Notes: a model not told the origin generated them from the letters alone. Shown: positions 38,480 to 47,461, counted from the stretch's first letter. The stretch is 64,000 nt of DNA from Aldersonia sp. NBC_00410 (GCF_026342035.1 NZ_JAPENM010000009.1:124001-188000); one strand, 5' to 3'. Numbers and translations are program-made.

Positions 38480-39747
38480 GCGACGGGCCACCACCACCAA
38501 CCTCCCGGCTCGGCGTCATCGACGAGATGTTCCTGCGTTCGCACCGCGGATTCGGGACACCGATCGCGCTGCAGGGCCTGTGGCGCACCGATGGGCCGGT
38601 CGACCGAGCGGTGCTCGAGCACGTACACGAGCGGCTGCGCACCGGCGCGCTCGGGCGCAGCGTCGTGCGGCCGTGGATCCCCGGCGCGCGTGCCTACTGG
38701 ATCGACGCCGGGAATGCGCATCCGCTCGACTCCGTCGAGGAACCCATTGCGGCCGAGGAGATTTCGTCGTTCGCGCAGACAAATCTGCCCGATCTCGATC
38801 CGACGAAGGGGCCGGGCTGGCATGTCCGCACCGCCCCCGTCGAGGATGGTGGCGCCCTGGTCGCGCTCACCTGCTCGCATGCGCTCTGCGACGCGCGCGG
38901 CCTGATCGACGCGGTGGACCGAGCACTCGCCGGGCAGCCGGAACCCAGGCTGGGCGAGCCGGGTTCGGATTGGAAAGATGCGCGCCGAACCTGGCAGCGA
39001 ATCGCCACCGGCACCACACTCCGATCCGGAAGCAGTGGGGGCAAACAACTCCCGGCAACATTCAACAAACGCGGACCGGCCCGGACCGCGATCATCGCCT
39101 GCGACGGCACGGAGTGGGACGAGGCGGCCGCAGCCAACGGCGGCACCCCGAACAGCCTTTTCGTCGCCACGATGGTGCGGGTGCTCGCCCGCGCCGCCGG
39201 ATCGGACGAGCCGCATGGGGTCGCGCTGCCGATCAGCCTTCGCGACAGCGAAATCGAGGGCAACGGCCGCAGCCACGAAACCGGCGGCAACGCAATGACA
39301 ATGGGTTCGGCCGCCATCTCCGCAGGCGACGATCTGGATACCGTGGTGCAGCGCTGCCGGGCTGCCTACGCTGCCCCGTTGGGCAGCCCGCCCGGCCGGC
39401 CCGCCGAGTGGCTGCACGTGCTTCCGGACCGGCTTGCGCATGCCGCAGCGCACGGTGCGGGTGAGCGAGATGTGCTGTGCTCGAACATCGGTGCGCTACC
39501 CGACTCGGTCGCCGCACTCGGCCCGCATCGCGCCACCGGGCTGGCCACCCGCGCAATTCATCCCGGCCTCGATGCGCGCCGACTCGGCACACTGCGCACT
39601 CGCCTGTCCGGATATCTCAGCCTGCTCCGCGGTACCTACACGTTGTCCCTGCTCAGTTTCGACGCCGAGTTCGTCGCCGACGCACACCTCCGGGAGCTCG
39701 CCCTGACCGAACTTGCGCGCCTCGGCGTTGCCGGCAGCCCCTGGTAG
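38476..39747 (+). CDS. Condensation-domain/WS-DGAT-like acyltransferase
   Basis: 423 residues. The hallmark HxxxD of the CoA-dependent acyltransferase/condensation superfamily appears as SHALCDARGLID (His135, Asp139). The C-terminal half has VALPISLRDSE, GGNAMTMGSA and VLCSNIGALPD, patterns seen in wax-ester/diacylglycerol synthase and PapA-like proteins. The normal second residue of the motif, HHAxxDG, is changed to Asp-Ala, so activity on a typical acceptor is uncertain. Coupled by four-base overlap to the crotonase, it may use the acyl-CoA that protein handles (inference). Confidence 0.65.
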   Translation: MSDGPPPPTSRLGVIDEMFLRSHRGFGTPIALQGLWRTDGPVDRAVLEHVHERLRTGALGRSVVRPWIPGARAYWIDAGNAHPLDSVEEPIAAEEISSFAQTNLPDLDPTKGPGWHVRTAPVEDGGALVALTCSHALCDARGLIDAVDRALAGQPEPRLGEPGSDWKDARRTWQRIATGTTLRSGSSGGKQLPATFNKRGPARTAIIACDGTEWDEAAAANGGTPNSLFVATMVRVLARAAGSDEPHGVALPISLRDSEIEGNGRSHETGGNAMTMGSAAISAGDDLDTVVQRCRAAYAAPLGSPPGRPAEWLHVLPDRLAHAAAHGAGERDVLCSNIGALPDSVAALGPHRATGLATRAIHPGLDARRLGTLRTRLSGYLSLLRGTYTLSLLSFDAEFVADAHLRELALTELARLGVAGSPW

Positions 39748-39811
39748 CCGGGTAGCCTTGCCGAATACCGACAACAGCAGACCGGGATCATCGACTCCTG
39801 GAAGGTTCGAA

Positions 39812-40447
39812 ATGACCGACAACGTCGAGGAACCGAACAACCCAACCGGAGATCCGACGCAGGCCACGCCTCCGGATCGGACCAAACGGCCACCGCCCGG
39901 CCCGGCGGAGACCACGCCTGCACCGACTCCCGTTCCACCGCAACCGTATTCGTGGGGACCGGGTGGATCGCCCGCGGAGGCGCCGCCGCCCGGCACCGCA
40001 CCCTATCCGGCACCACAGCCGGGCGCGACGGCGTACGGCGCCCCGATCAACGGCCTGGCGATGAAACGGCGAAATCCCTTCGCGGCGTGGATCGGACTGC
40101 CGCTCATCACGCTCGGCATCTACAACTTCGTCTGGTACTACAAGATCCACAAGGAGATGGCCGAGTTCGACCCACGACGCGAAGTCCCGGTTATCGGGCC
40201 ACTGCTGGTACTCCTGCTGCTCGGCTGGACCTTCATCGCCCCGATCATCAGCTTCCACAACACCGGTAACCGCATCAGGGCCGCGCAACGCGCCGCCGGA
40301 CTCGAGGCCAGCTGCTCGCCCCTTTTGTGCTGGCTGCTGTGGTTGGTGTTCGGCCTGAACGTGCTCTATATGCAGATCGAATTGGACAAGGTGGTCGACC
40401 GCTACCCCGGCGCGCCGGCACACACCCCGGTCCCGCTGTATGCCTGA
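39812..40447 (+). CDS. DUF4234 domain membrane protein with proline-rich N-terminus
   Basis: 211 residues. The first 85 are disordered and Pro/Thr/Ala-rich; the remainder has three hydrophobic segments with the DUF4234 pattern RNPFAAWIGLPLITLGIYNF, VWYYKIHKEMAEFD and a last span before ELDKVVDRYPG. GGAAGG lies eight bases upstream of the ATG. The function of the family is unknown. The frame is open upstream, but the region overlaps the acyltransferase gene. Confidence 0.82.
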   Translation: MTDNVEEPNNPTGDPTQATPPDRTKRPPPGPAETTPAPTPVPPQPYSWGPGGSPAEAPPPGTAPYPAPQPGATAYGAPINGLAMKRRNPFAAWIGLPLITLGIYNFVWYYKIHKEMAEFDPRREVPVIGPLLVLLLLGWTFIAPIISFHNTGNRIRAAQRAAGLEASCSPLLCWLLWLVFGLNVLYMQIELDKVVDRYPGAPAHTPVPLYA

Positions 40448-40474
40448 ACCCGAGGCGCCGGCAGAGAGTGCGCC

Positions 40475-40480
40475 TAGGCT
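40475..40480 (+). promoter_or_regulatory. -10 hexamer, leaderless promoter of the DUF2630 gene
   Basis: TAGGCT, six bases before the ATG at 40487. Confidence 0.6.
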
Positions 40481-40486
40481 GGCGTC

Positions 40487-40741
40487 ATGACCGACGCGAC
40501 ACAAGACGACCTGATCGCCAGGATCGGCGAACTGGTCGACACCGAACACGACCTCCGCAGAAAGACCGAATCCGGCGAACTCGACCCGGCCATCGAGCAG
40601 CAGCGCCTCGCTCAACTCGAGGCGACCCTCGACCAGTGTTGGGACCTGTTGCGTCAGCGCCGCGCTCGCATCGACGCCGGCGAGTCCCCCGACGACGCCA
40701 ACGTCAACCCGGTGAAACGGGTGGAGGGCTACCTGCAGTAG
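40487..40741 (+). CDS. DUF2630 family small helical protein
   Basis: 84 residues: IARIGELVDTEHDLRRKTES and LAQLEATLDQCWDLLRQRRA, ending in NVNPVKRVEGYLQ. The charged helical hairpin and the C-terminal VEGYLQ signature identify DUF2630, a widespread actinobacterial family of unknown role. The leaderless promoter directly upstream makes this a single-gene unit. Confidence 0.9.
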   Translation: MTDATQDDLIARIGELVDTEHDLRRKTESGELDPAIEQQRLAQLEATLDQCWDLLRQRRARIDAGESPDDANVNPVKRVEGYLQ

Positions 40742-40774
40742 CCGGTTTCCCGCGCGGAACACGCCCGCCGCGCC

Positions 40775-40780
40775 TAGTTT
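40775..40780 (+). promoter_or_regulatory. -10 hexamer, leaderless promoter of the FAD disulfide reductase gene
   Basis: TAGTTT, seven bases before the ATG at 40788. Confidence 0.55.
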
Positions 40781-40787
40781 TGATCGC

Positions 40788-42224
40788 ATGGCTGCGGATA
40801 CCTATGACGTCATCGTGATCGGCGGCGGGCCTGCCGGCGAAAACGCCGCGGACTACGCGATCCGCGGCAGCGACCGCACCGCGGTGATCGTCGAGCACGA
40901 ACTCGTCGGCGGTGAATGTTCCTACTGGGCATGCATGCCCAGCAAGGCGCTGCTGCGTCCCGTCCACCTGCTCGAGACGACCAGAGCGATGCACGGTATC
41001 AACGAGCGGATGGCCGCAGGCGGGCTCAACGTCGACGCCGTGCTCGCCCGCCGCGACTCGTTCACCCACTCCCGCGACGACTCGTCACAGGTGCAGTGGG
41101 CCAACAACACCGGCATCGACGTCGTCCGCGGCACCGGTCGGCTGAACGGCGAGCGGGAGGTGCAGGTCGACGGCGGGCAGACGTTGCGCGCGCGGCACGC
41201 GGTCGTGCTTGCGACCGGCACCACGGCCGCTGTGCCCGATGTGCCCGGCCTGCGCGCGGCGCTGCCGTGGACCTCGCGCGACGCCACGAACCTCGTCGAG
41301 GTACCCGGCCGGGTCGTGATCGTCGGCGGCGGCGTGGTCGCCTGCGAGGCCGCGACCTGGCTGCGCTCCTTCGGCGCCGAGGTCACTCTCCTCGTGCGCG
41401 GCTCGGCGCTACTCGCCAACAACGAACCGTTCGCCGGCGAGCGGGTGGCCGATCGATTCCACCACCACGCGGTGCGGATCGTCTTCGGCGCCGACCTCAC
41501 CTCCGTCGAACGCCCCGACGCGCAGGACACCGGGATCGGCAAGATCCACGGCGGCGCGGTGACGGTGACGGTGAGCGGCGAGCAGATCGAGGCCGACGAG
41601 ATCCTCGTCGCCGCCGGTCGCTCGCCCGCGGCCGACCTCGGACTCGACACCGTAGGCCTCGAGCGGGGCTACGTGCCGGTGGACGATCACCTGACCGCGA
41701 TCGGGGTTCCGGGAGCGTGGCTCTACGCGGTCGGCGATATCACCGGCCGGATCGCGCTCACCCACATGGGCAAGTACCAGGCGCGAGTGTGCGGCGACGT
41801 GATCGCGGCTCGCGCCGAGGGCAAGGCGATCGATGCAGCGCGGTTCAGCGCCACCGCCGACCACGGCCAGGTGCCGCAGGTGGTGTTCACCTCTCCGGAG
41901 GTGGCGGCGGTCGGACGCTCGGAAGCGCAGGCACGCTCGGACGGCTTCGACGTCTCGACCGTCGAGCTCGACATCGAGGTCGCAGGCTCGGCGCTGGCTC
42001 AGGACGATTACGCCGGTCACGCCAAGCTGGTAATCGACGAGCGCACCGATACTCTGCTCGGCGCGACGTTCGTCGGCACCGAGGTCGGGGAGCTGATCCA
42101 CGCCGCCACGATCGCGGTCGTCGGCGCGGTCCCGCTCGACACTCTGTGGCATGCGGTTCCCGCATATCCGACGGTGAGCGAGGTGTGGCTGCGGCTGCTG
42201 GAACAAGTTCTTACCCGCCGGTAG
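40788..42224 (+). CDS. FAD-dependent pyridine nucleotide-disulfide oxidoreductase
   Basis: 478 residues. The FAD-binding GGGPAGENAA at residues 12-21 is followed by a class I redox pair, CSYWAC (Cys44 and Cys49). The NAD(P) domain has VIVGGGVVACEAATWLRSFG, and the second FAD motif is WLYAVGDITGRIALTHMGKY. The C-terminal dimerisation domain has the His-containing LIHAATIAVVGAVP, but the canonical HPT triad is not obvious. It resembles lipoamide dehydrogenase or mercuric reductase; the substrate is not determined. Confidence 0.9.
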   Translation: MAADTYDVIVIGGGPAGENAADYAIRGSDRTAVIVEHELVGGECSYWACMPSKALLRPVHLLETTRAMHGINERMAAGGLNVDAVLARRDSFTHSRDDSSQVQWANNTGIDVVRGTGRLNGEREVQVDGGQTLRARHAVVLATGTTAAVPDVPGLRAALPWTSRDATNLVEVPGRVVIVGGGVVACEAATWLRSFGAEVTLLVRGSALLANNEPFAGERVADRFHHHAVRIVFGADLTSVERPDAQDTGIGKIHGGAVTVTVSGEQIEADEILVAAGRSPAADLGLDTVGLERGYVPVDDHLTAIGVPGAWLYAVGDITGRIALTHMGKYQARVCGDVIAARAEGKAIDAARFSATADHGQVPQVVFTSPEVAAVGRSEAQARSDGFDVSTVELDIEVAGSALAQDDYAGHAKLVIDERTDTLLGATFVGTEVGELIHAATIAVVGAVPLDTLWHAVPAYPTVSEVWLRLLEQVLTRR

Positions 42225-42234
42225 CAAACGTAGT

Positions 42235-42240
42235 TATGAT
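42235..42240 (+). promoter_or_regulatory. -10 hexamer, leaderless promoter of carboxylesterase gene 1
   Basis: TATGAT, six bases before the GTG at 42247. Confidence 0.6.
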
Positions 42241-42246
42241 CCGAGC

Positions 42247-43809
42247 GTGGCGTCGACAATAGACATCGATATGGCGGACGGAACGGCCCGCGGGACGCGG
42301 GAGCGCGGCGTGGGACGCTGGCGCTCGATTCCTTATGCTGCGCCGCCCGTCGGCCCGTTGCGACTGCGCGCCCCGCAACCGCCGACGCCTTGGTCGGGAG
42401 TGTTCGACGCCACCCGGTTCCGCAACGCGGCAATCCAGAACAAGGGCGCCGCGCGGATCGGCCTACGCACCGTCCAGCCGGTCAGCGAGGACGCGCTGAC
42501 CGTCAACGTCACGGCCCCACTGCGCCCGTCCACCGCACCGCGGCCGGTGATGGTCTTCATCCACGGCGGCGGTTACGTCTTCGGCACGTCCGCGCTGGCG
42601 CTGTACGGCGGTCGCCAACTCGCGCTGCGCGGCGACCTGATCCTCGTGTCGATGAACTACCGCCTCGGTATCTTCGGCTACGCCGATTTCAGCCGGTACT
42701 CGACCGACGAGCGGACGTTCGACAGCAACTGCGGGCTGCGCGATCAGGTGGCCGCGCTCGAATGGGTGCAGCGCAATATCGCCGCGTTCGGCGGCGACCC
42801 GGACAACGTCACGATCTTCGGCGAGTCTGCCGGCGCGGCATCGGTGGTCACCCTGTTGGCCACGCCCGCGGCCGAGGGCCTGTTTCATCGCGCGATTGCC
42901 GAGAGTGCACCGGCGGACTGGGCGGTCGACTCGGCGGGCGCCGCGGCCTACGCGGCGCGCTGCGTCGACCTGCTCGGCGCCACCGACGACACGGCCGCGG
43001 AGGTGCTGGCGAACACCGACGCGGAGTCGCTGCGCCGGGCCGGCGCCAAGGCGGTCCGGTCCGCGATGACCGACTGTCCGGGCTACATGCCTGCGGTTCC
43101 GGTAGTGGACGGCAACTACCTGCCCGCCGCCCCGATCGATGCCATGGCCGCGGGCACCGCACATCCGGTACCGCTGATCATCGGCACCAATCGCAACGAG
43201 GGGACCCTATTCGCGCGCCGGTTCGATCAGCTGCCGTTGACGCCGAAGCGGATCGACGAGATGTTCGACGTCCTCGCTCCCGAGGCACGACAGCGGGTGG
43301 TTGCGGCATATCCGGGCTACCCGGCTGCGGCCAAGGCGGTCAGGCTCGGCGGCGATTTCATGTTCCTGCGCCCAACCATCGCCGCCTGCGAGGCGCATAG
43401 CGCGCACGCCCCTACCTACAACTATCGCTACGACTTCGCGCCGAAGGCATTGCAGCGCAGCGGCTTCGGAGCCACGCATGCCTCCGAGATGCTGGCCGTG
43501 TTCGGCGTCGCCAATTCCGCCATCGGCCGCGCCGTCACCGTGGGCGGCGGCCGGCGCGCGCTATTGAAGGTCACCGAGCAGATTCAGTCGCAGTGGATTT
43601 CGTTCGCACGGCACGGCCGCCCGCTGCCGTCGTGGCCGCGCTACACCACCCAGAACAGGCGCACGCTCGTGTTCGACACCCCGACGAAGGTCGCGAATGA
43701 TCTCGACCGCGGCAGGCGGCTGGCCTGGCGCGGTATGCCCGGGCCGCAGACGGTGAGGTTGCTCGACAGTGCGACGAACTCGGATCCGACACGGGAGGCG
43801 ACGGGGTGA
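42247..43809 (+). CDS. Type-B carboxylesterase 1
   Basis: 520 residues with the alpha/beta-hydrolase type-B plan: the oxyanion loop VMVFIHGGGYVFGTS, MNYRLGIFGYADF, and the nucleophile elbow IFGESAGAASVVTLLA near residue 200. A catalytic Glu is likely in GTNRNEGTLF and the His in GFGATHASEMLAVFG. No signal peptide is visible, so it should act in the cytoplasm. It is closely similar to the next gene (shared IPYAAPPVG, RLRAPQP, DQVAALEWV), indicating tandem duplication. Confidence 0.92.
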   Translation: MASTIDIDMADGTARGTRERGVGRWRSIPYAAPPVGPLRLRAPQPPTPWSGVFDATRFRNAAIQNKGAARIGLRTVQPVSEDALTVNVTAPLRPSTAPRPVMVFIHGGGYVFGTSALALYGGRQLALRGDLILVSMNYRLGIFGYADFSRYSTDERTFDSNCGLRDQVAALEWVQRNIAAFGGDPDNVTIFGESAGAASVVTLLATPAAEGLFHRAIAESAPADWAVDSAGAAAYAARCVDLLGATDDTAAEVLANTDAESLRRAGAKAVRSAMTDCPGYMPAVPVVDGNYLPAAPIDAMAAGTAHPVPLIIGTNRNEGTLFARRFDQLPLTPKRIDEMFDVLAPEARQRVVAAYPGYPAAAKAVRLGGDFMFLRPTIAACEAHSAHAPTYNYRYDFAPKALQRSGFGATHASEMLAVFGVANSAIGRAVTVGGGRRALLKVTEQIQSQWISFARHGRPLPSWPRYTTQNRRTLVFDTPTKVANDLDRGRRLAWRGMPGPQTVRLLDSATNSDPTREATG

Positions 43810-45284
43810 GCGAGGACGCACTCGAGGTCAAGCTTCGCGACGGCACGATACGCGGTCGCCGACTGGGCAGTATGCGCACCTGGCGGGGAATCCCCTACGC
43901 CGCACCCCCGGTCGGTGCGCTACGGCTGCGAGCGCCGCAGCCCGTGCAGCCGTGGACGGGCGTGCGCGACGCCACCACATTCGGGGCCGCCGCCCCGCAG
44001 GACGGCCGGTTCAAGCGCACTTCCGAGGATTGCCTGACGCTCAATGTCGTTGCGCCGGCGCAGCCGGGTCCGCCTCGGCCGGTAATGGTCTTCATCCACG
44101 GCGGCGCCTACATCTCCGGTTCGAGCGCGAACCGGCTCTACCGCGGCCATCATCTCGTCAGGCGCGGCGATATCGTCTACGTCTCGATCAACTACCGGAT
44201 CGGCGGGTTGGGGTACCTGGACTTCCGCGGATTCGCCACGCCGGATATCGAATTCGACGTGAACTGCGGCCTGCGCGATCAGGTCGCAGCGCTGCAGTGG
44301 GTGCGCGACAACATCGCCGAGTTCGGCGGGGACCCGGGCAATGTGACCATCTTCGGCGAATCGTCGGGCGGGAATGCGGTCACCACGTTGATGTGCACGC
44401 CATCGGCGCGCGGCCTGTTCCATCGCGGCATCGCCCAGAGCCCGCCGTCGGCGTCGACGTACGGGCCGCAGCGTGCCCAGGGCTGGGCGCAGCGGTTCGT
44501 CGAAATCCTCGGTGGCAGTGCCGATCCCGCACGGACGCTGCGCAACGCGACGGTGGCGGAACTAGTGGCCGCGACTCACACGCTGACCCGGCAAGAGGTC
44601 GAGACACACCCGGGACAACGCGCCACCGCCCCGGTCGTCGACGGCGAGATACTCCCGGTCGATCCGCTCGAGGTGTTCGCCAACGGCGACGCGGCGCCGG
44701 TCCCCCTCATCATCGGCACGAACGCGCACGAAGGTCGGGTCTTCCCCCGCACGCTCGACATCCTGCCGACCACGCCGGCTCGGATCACGAAGATGTTCGC
44801 CGAAACCGATCCGGCGCTGCGCGACGGCATCCTGGCCCGCTATCCCGGCTACCCGAATGCCCGCGCCTGCACGCAACTTGCCGGAGACGTCGTCTTCTGG
44901 GAGCCCACTGTTCTTGTGGCGCAAGGACACTCAGCCGTTGCACCGACTTATTCCTACCGGTACGACTTCGCCCCGCGGCTGCTCGAATTGCTCGGTCTCG
45001 GCGCGACGCACGCGACGGAACTGTTCGCGGTCTTCGGTATTCGCAACGACCCGTTCGGCATCGTCCTGACCCTGCTCGGCGGGCGGCGCGGTCTGCGCGC
45101 GGTGACCGAAACCTTCCAGTCCAATTGGCTGCACTTCGCCCACCACGGCACGCCGGTTGCGGGCTGGGACGCCTACGTTCCCGAGCGCCGCGCGACCTTG
45201 ATCATCGACGAGGTGTCCGAGATGCGCGACGATCCGCAGCGGGATGTCCGCGAGTCCTGGATAGGCTACAAACACCGCCGCTGA
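43806..45284 (+). CDS. Type-B carboxylesterase 2 (tandem paralogue)
   Basis: 492 residues, GTG start overlapping the previous stop by four bases (GTGA). Motifs: GIPYAAPPVGALRLRAPQP, VFIHGGAYISGSS, INYRIGGLGYLDF and the nucleophile elbow FGESSGGNAVTTLM; the acidic residue is in GTNAHEGRVF and the His in GLGATHATELFAVFG. Sequence parallels copy 1 along its whole length, but the elbow is GESSG rather than GESAG and the lid region differs, so substrate preference may have diverged. It is convergent with the Fpg/Nei gene eight bases away. Confidence 0.92.
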   Translation: MSEDALEVKLRDGTIRGRRLGSMRTWRGIPYAAPPVGALRLRAPQPVQPWTGVRDATTFGAAAPQDGRFKRTSEDCLTLNVVAPAQPGPPRPVMVFIHGGAYISGSSANRLYRGHHLVRRGDIVYVSINYRIGGLGYLDFRGFATPDIEFDVNCGLRDQVAALQWVRDNIAEFGGDPGNVTIFGESSGGNAVTTLMCTPSARGLFHRGIAQSPPSASTYGPQRAQGWAQRFVEILGGSADPARTLRNATVAELVAATHTLTRQEVETHPGQRATAPVVDGEILPVDPLEVFANGDAAPVPLIIGTNAHEGRVFPRTLDILPTTPARITKMFAETDPALRDGILARYPGYPNARACTQLAGDVVFWEPTVLVAQGHSAVAPTYSYRYDFAPRLLELLGLGATHATELFAVFGIRNDPFGIVLTLLGGRRGLRAVTETFQSNWLHFAHHGTPVAGWDAYVPERRATLIIDEVSEMRDDPQRDVRESWIGYKHRR

Positions 45285-45292
45285 GCGGTGCG

Positions 45293-46159
45293 CTACTTGA
45301 GCAGCCGAGACATCCGCCGGTCGGCAAGCACCTTGCCGCCGGTCTGACACGTCGCGCAGTACTGAAACGACTTGTCCACGTAAGACACCTCCCGCACGGT
45401 GTCACCGCAGACCGGGCAGGGCAGCCCGGTCCGGGCGTGCACGCGCATCCCGGATCGCTTCTCCCCCTTGAGCCGTGCCGCATCTTGGCCCACCGAGCGC
45501 TCGACAGCGTCGGTGAGCACGGTGCGCATCGCCTCGTACAGCGCCGCGACCGTGTCCGCGTCGAGTGTCTTGGTGTTCGCGAACGGGGAGATCTTCGCGG
45601 TGTGCAGGATCTCGTCGGAGTAGGCATTGCCGATTCCGGCAAGCAACGCCTGGTCCACGATCGCGGTCTTGATCCGCTGGGACGTGCCCGCGAGCAATCC
45701 GGCGAACTCCTGCTCGCCGACCTCGAGCGCATCCGGGCCGAGCCGGGCAATGCTCGGCACCTGTTTCGGGTCGGCGACCACCCACACGGCGAGCCGCTTC
45801 TTCGTGCCCGCCTCGGTGAGGTCGAAGGCCGGCGTCGCGCCCTCGGGGGTGAAGAAGTGCACGCGCAGCGCGAGCGGGCCCTTCCCCGGTTTCGGCGGTG
45901 CGGCGCTGGGGTTGTCGGTCCAGCGCAGCCACCCGCCGCGGGACAGGTGCGTGATCAGCCACAGGCCGTCGCAGTTCATGCCGAGGTGCTTGCCGAAGCG
46001 TCCGGCACCGGTCACGTCACGGCCCTGCAGCGCGGTCACCGCCGGGTCGAACGTCTTCAGCACGCTCAGTGCCGCGATATCGACCCGGCCGACGACCGCC
46101 CCGACCGCATGGGCCTGGAGGAACTCCGCCAGCGCCGCGATCTCGGGTAGTTCGGGCAT
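45293..46159 (-). CDS. Fpg/Nei family DNA glycosylase (full-length)
   Basis: 288 residues starting MPELPEIAALAEFL with the catalytic N-terminal Pro and Glu. The H2TH region includes ALLAGIGNAYSDEILHTAKI, and a C-terminal zinc finger, CPVC...CATC, closes the protein. Base-excision of oxidised bases is expected; Fpg versus Nei specificity is unclear. By neighbourhood (near pgi and an Rv0945-like SDR) it may correspond to the short Rv0944 of M. tuberculosis, recalled as about 158 residues, but here all domains are present. Its -10 hexamer overlaps the cobF stop codon. Confidence 0.88.
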   Translation of the reverse strand: MPELPEIAALAEFLQAHAVGAVVGRVDIAALSVLKTFDPAVTALQGRDVTGAGRFGKHLGMNCDGLWLITHLSRGGWLRWTDNPSAAPPKPGKGPLALRVHFFTPEGATPAFDLTEAGTKKRLAVWVVADPKQVPSIARLGPDALEVGEQEFAGLLAGTSQRIKTAIVDQALLAGIGNAYSDEILHTAKISPFANTKTLDADTVAALYEAMRTVLTDAVERSVGQDAARLKGEKRSGMRVHARTGLPCPVCGDTVREVSYVDKSFQYCATCQTGGKVLADRRMSRLLK

Positions 46160-46165
46160 ATCCGC

Positions 46166-46171
46166 AGCTTA
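46166..46171 (-). promoter_or_regulatory. -10 hexamer, leaderless promoter of the Fpg/Nei gene
   Basis: TAAGCT on the minus strand, six bases before the ATG at 46159 and overlapping the cobF stop codon. Confidence 0.5.
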
Positions 46172-46918
46172 GGTGTTAATGGCTCGCCTGATCAGGTATG
46201 TATCCATGATCCAGCCCTTGCGGGCGCGCAACTGCGCCCGCTCGGTGCGAATTCGTTCGCCGACCTCGCCGACCGTCCCGGCGATCAGCACCTCGTCGGG
46301 CATACCCAGGTACGCGCCCCACCAGATCTGCGTCTCGGGCTCGAGCGTGGTGAACGCGCAATCGGCGTCGAGCATCACCACCGCGTCGAGCACCCCGTCG
46401 GGTAGGCCCTCACGCAGCCGCCGTCCGGTGGTGACATGCACAGGCTCGCCGATCCGGTTGAGCACGATCCGATGCCTCGCGCAGAGCGCCTGAATACTGG
46501 TCACGCCAGGAATCACCGTGTGGTCGAACGTAATCCGGCGGCGCGCCAGCACCCGCTCGACCATGCGCAGCGTGCTGTCGTAGAGCGACGGGTCACCCCA
46601 GACCAGGATGCCGCCCACCCCGTCGACAGCAGAGAACTGCTCTTCGAGCAGCGCGGCGCGGCGGTCGTGCCAGTCGTCGACTTCCCCGACGTAGTCGTCG
46701 GGCGTGCGGTCGCGCGGGGGGTCGTCCAGTTCGACGAGCGTGTATCCGGACGGAACATGCGCTTCCAGAATCGCGGTGCGCACTTCAAGGAGTTCGCGCT
46801 TGGTCTCGCCCTTGCCAATCACGAAGAACACGTCAACGGCCTGCATCGCCCGCACCGCCTGCATGGTGACCTGGTCGGGATCGCCGGCGCCGATGCCGAT
46901 GAGGTACAGCGTGCGCAT
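46169..46918 (-). CDS. cobF: Precorrin-6A synthase (deacetylating)
   Basis: 249 residues. The SAM-methyltransferase fold of tetrapyrrole methylases starts with LYLIGIGAGDPDQVTMQAV, and VWGDPSLYDSTLRM and VIPGVTSIQALCARHRI are further signatures; these specify CobF, which methylates C-1 and releases acetate in aerobic cobalamin synthesis. No other cob gene is in the window, so it is separated from the main cluster. A leaderless promoter precedes it; the Fpg gene follows after nine bases. Confidence 0.93.
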   Translation of the reverse strand: MRTLYLIGIGAGDPDQVTMQAVRAMQAVDVFFVIGKGETKRELLEVRTAILEAHVPSGYTLVELDDPPRDRTPDDYVGEVDDWHDRRAALLEEQFSAVDGVGGILVWGDPSLYDSTLRMVERVLARRRITFDHTVIPGVTSIQALCARHRIVLNRIGEPVHVTTGRRLREGLPDGVLDAVVMLDADCAFTTLEPETQIWWGAYLGMPDEVLIAGTVGEVGERIRTERAQLRARKGWIMDTYLIRRAINT

Positions 46919-46924
46919 CGTCGC

Positions 46925-46930
46925 AGCCTA
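46925..46930 (-). promoter_or_regulatory. -10 hexamer, leaderless promoter of cobF
   Basis: TAGGCT on the minus strand, six bases before the ATG at 46918. Confidence 0.6.
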
Positions 46931-46969
46931 TCGAGCGTGCGGTCGGCCTGAACAACTCAACCCCACGAG

Positions 46970-47461
46970 TCAAACTGAACTCGGGGCAGTCCCGTCCTCG
47001 GCGTGCTCGAGAAGCATTCGAACCAATGCAAGGTGCGCCGGAACCACACCGAACCAGGCATCACGCGCTTGCGGATCGCTCGCCGTGACGAACGTGGCTA
47101 GCCGGACTGCGTCATCGGTCACGATGATGGCAAGCTCGGCGCGGAACCCCCATGATGAGTTCGCTTGCAGTACAATGCATTCGGACGTCGATGACGTGAT
47201 TCGCCAACCCGAAATCGTGTTCTTTACGCCGGGCGCCAGCTCGAGTTCGATCCTCGCCCGCGCCACATTCAACTGTGCACGCATTGATTCGCCGATGTCC
47301 TCCAACATCACGCGGGCCCACTGCTCGGGGGTGCGCTCGGCGGCGTGCGGGGTCTCGAGCAGGTGCGCATCGACGTAGAGGACATCGGACAGCGTGGTGG
47401 CCAGCAGGATGTCATTGCTGATGCCCAGTTGTCGCACGGCGGAGTTGCTGCTTCGAGTCAT
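46970..47461 (-). CDS. DUF2867-like (SRPBCC fold) protein
   Basis: 163 residues from the ATG at 47461; an ATG five codons upstream (47476) would overlap the palindromic operator and is less likely. The pattern YVDAHLLETPHAAERTPEQW and the later IVLQANSSWGFRAELAII fits DUF2867/SRPBCC-like ligand-binding proteins. No catalytic motif is evident. It is divergent from a TetR gene across a strong palindrome, so it is the probable target of that repressor. Confidence 0.65.
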   Translation of the reverse strand: MTRSSNSAVRQLGISNDILLATTLSDVLYVDAHLLETPHAAERTPEQWARVMLEDIGESMRAQLNVARARIELELAPGVKNTISGWRITSSTSECIVLQANSSWGFRAELAIIVTDDAVRLATFVTASDPQARDAWFGVVPAHLALVRMLLEHAEDGTAPSSV

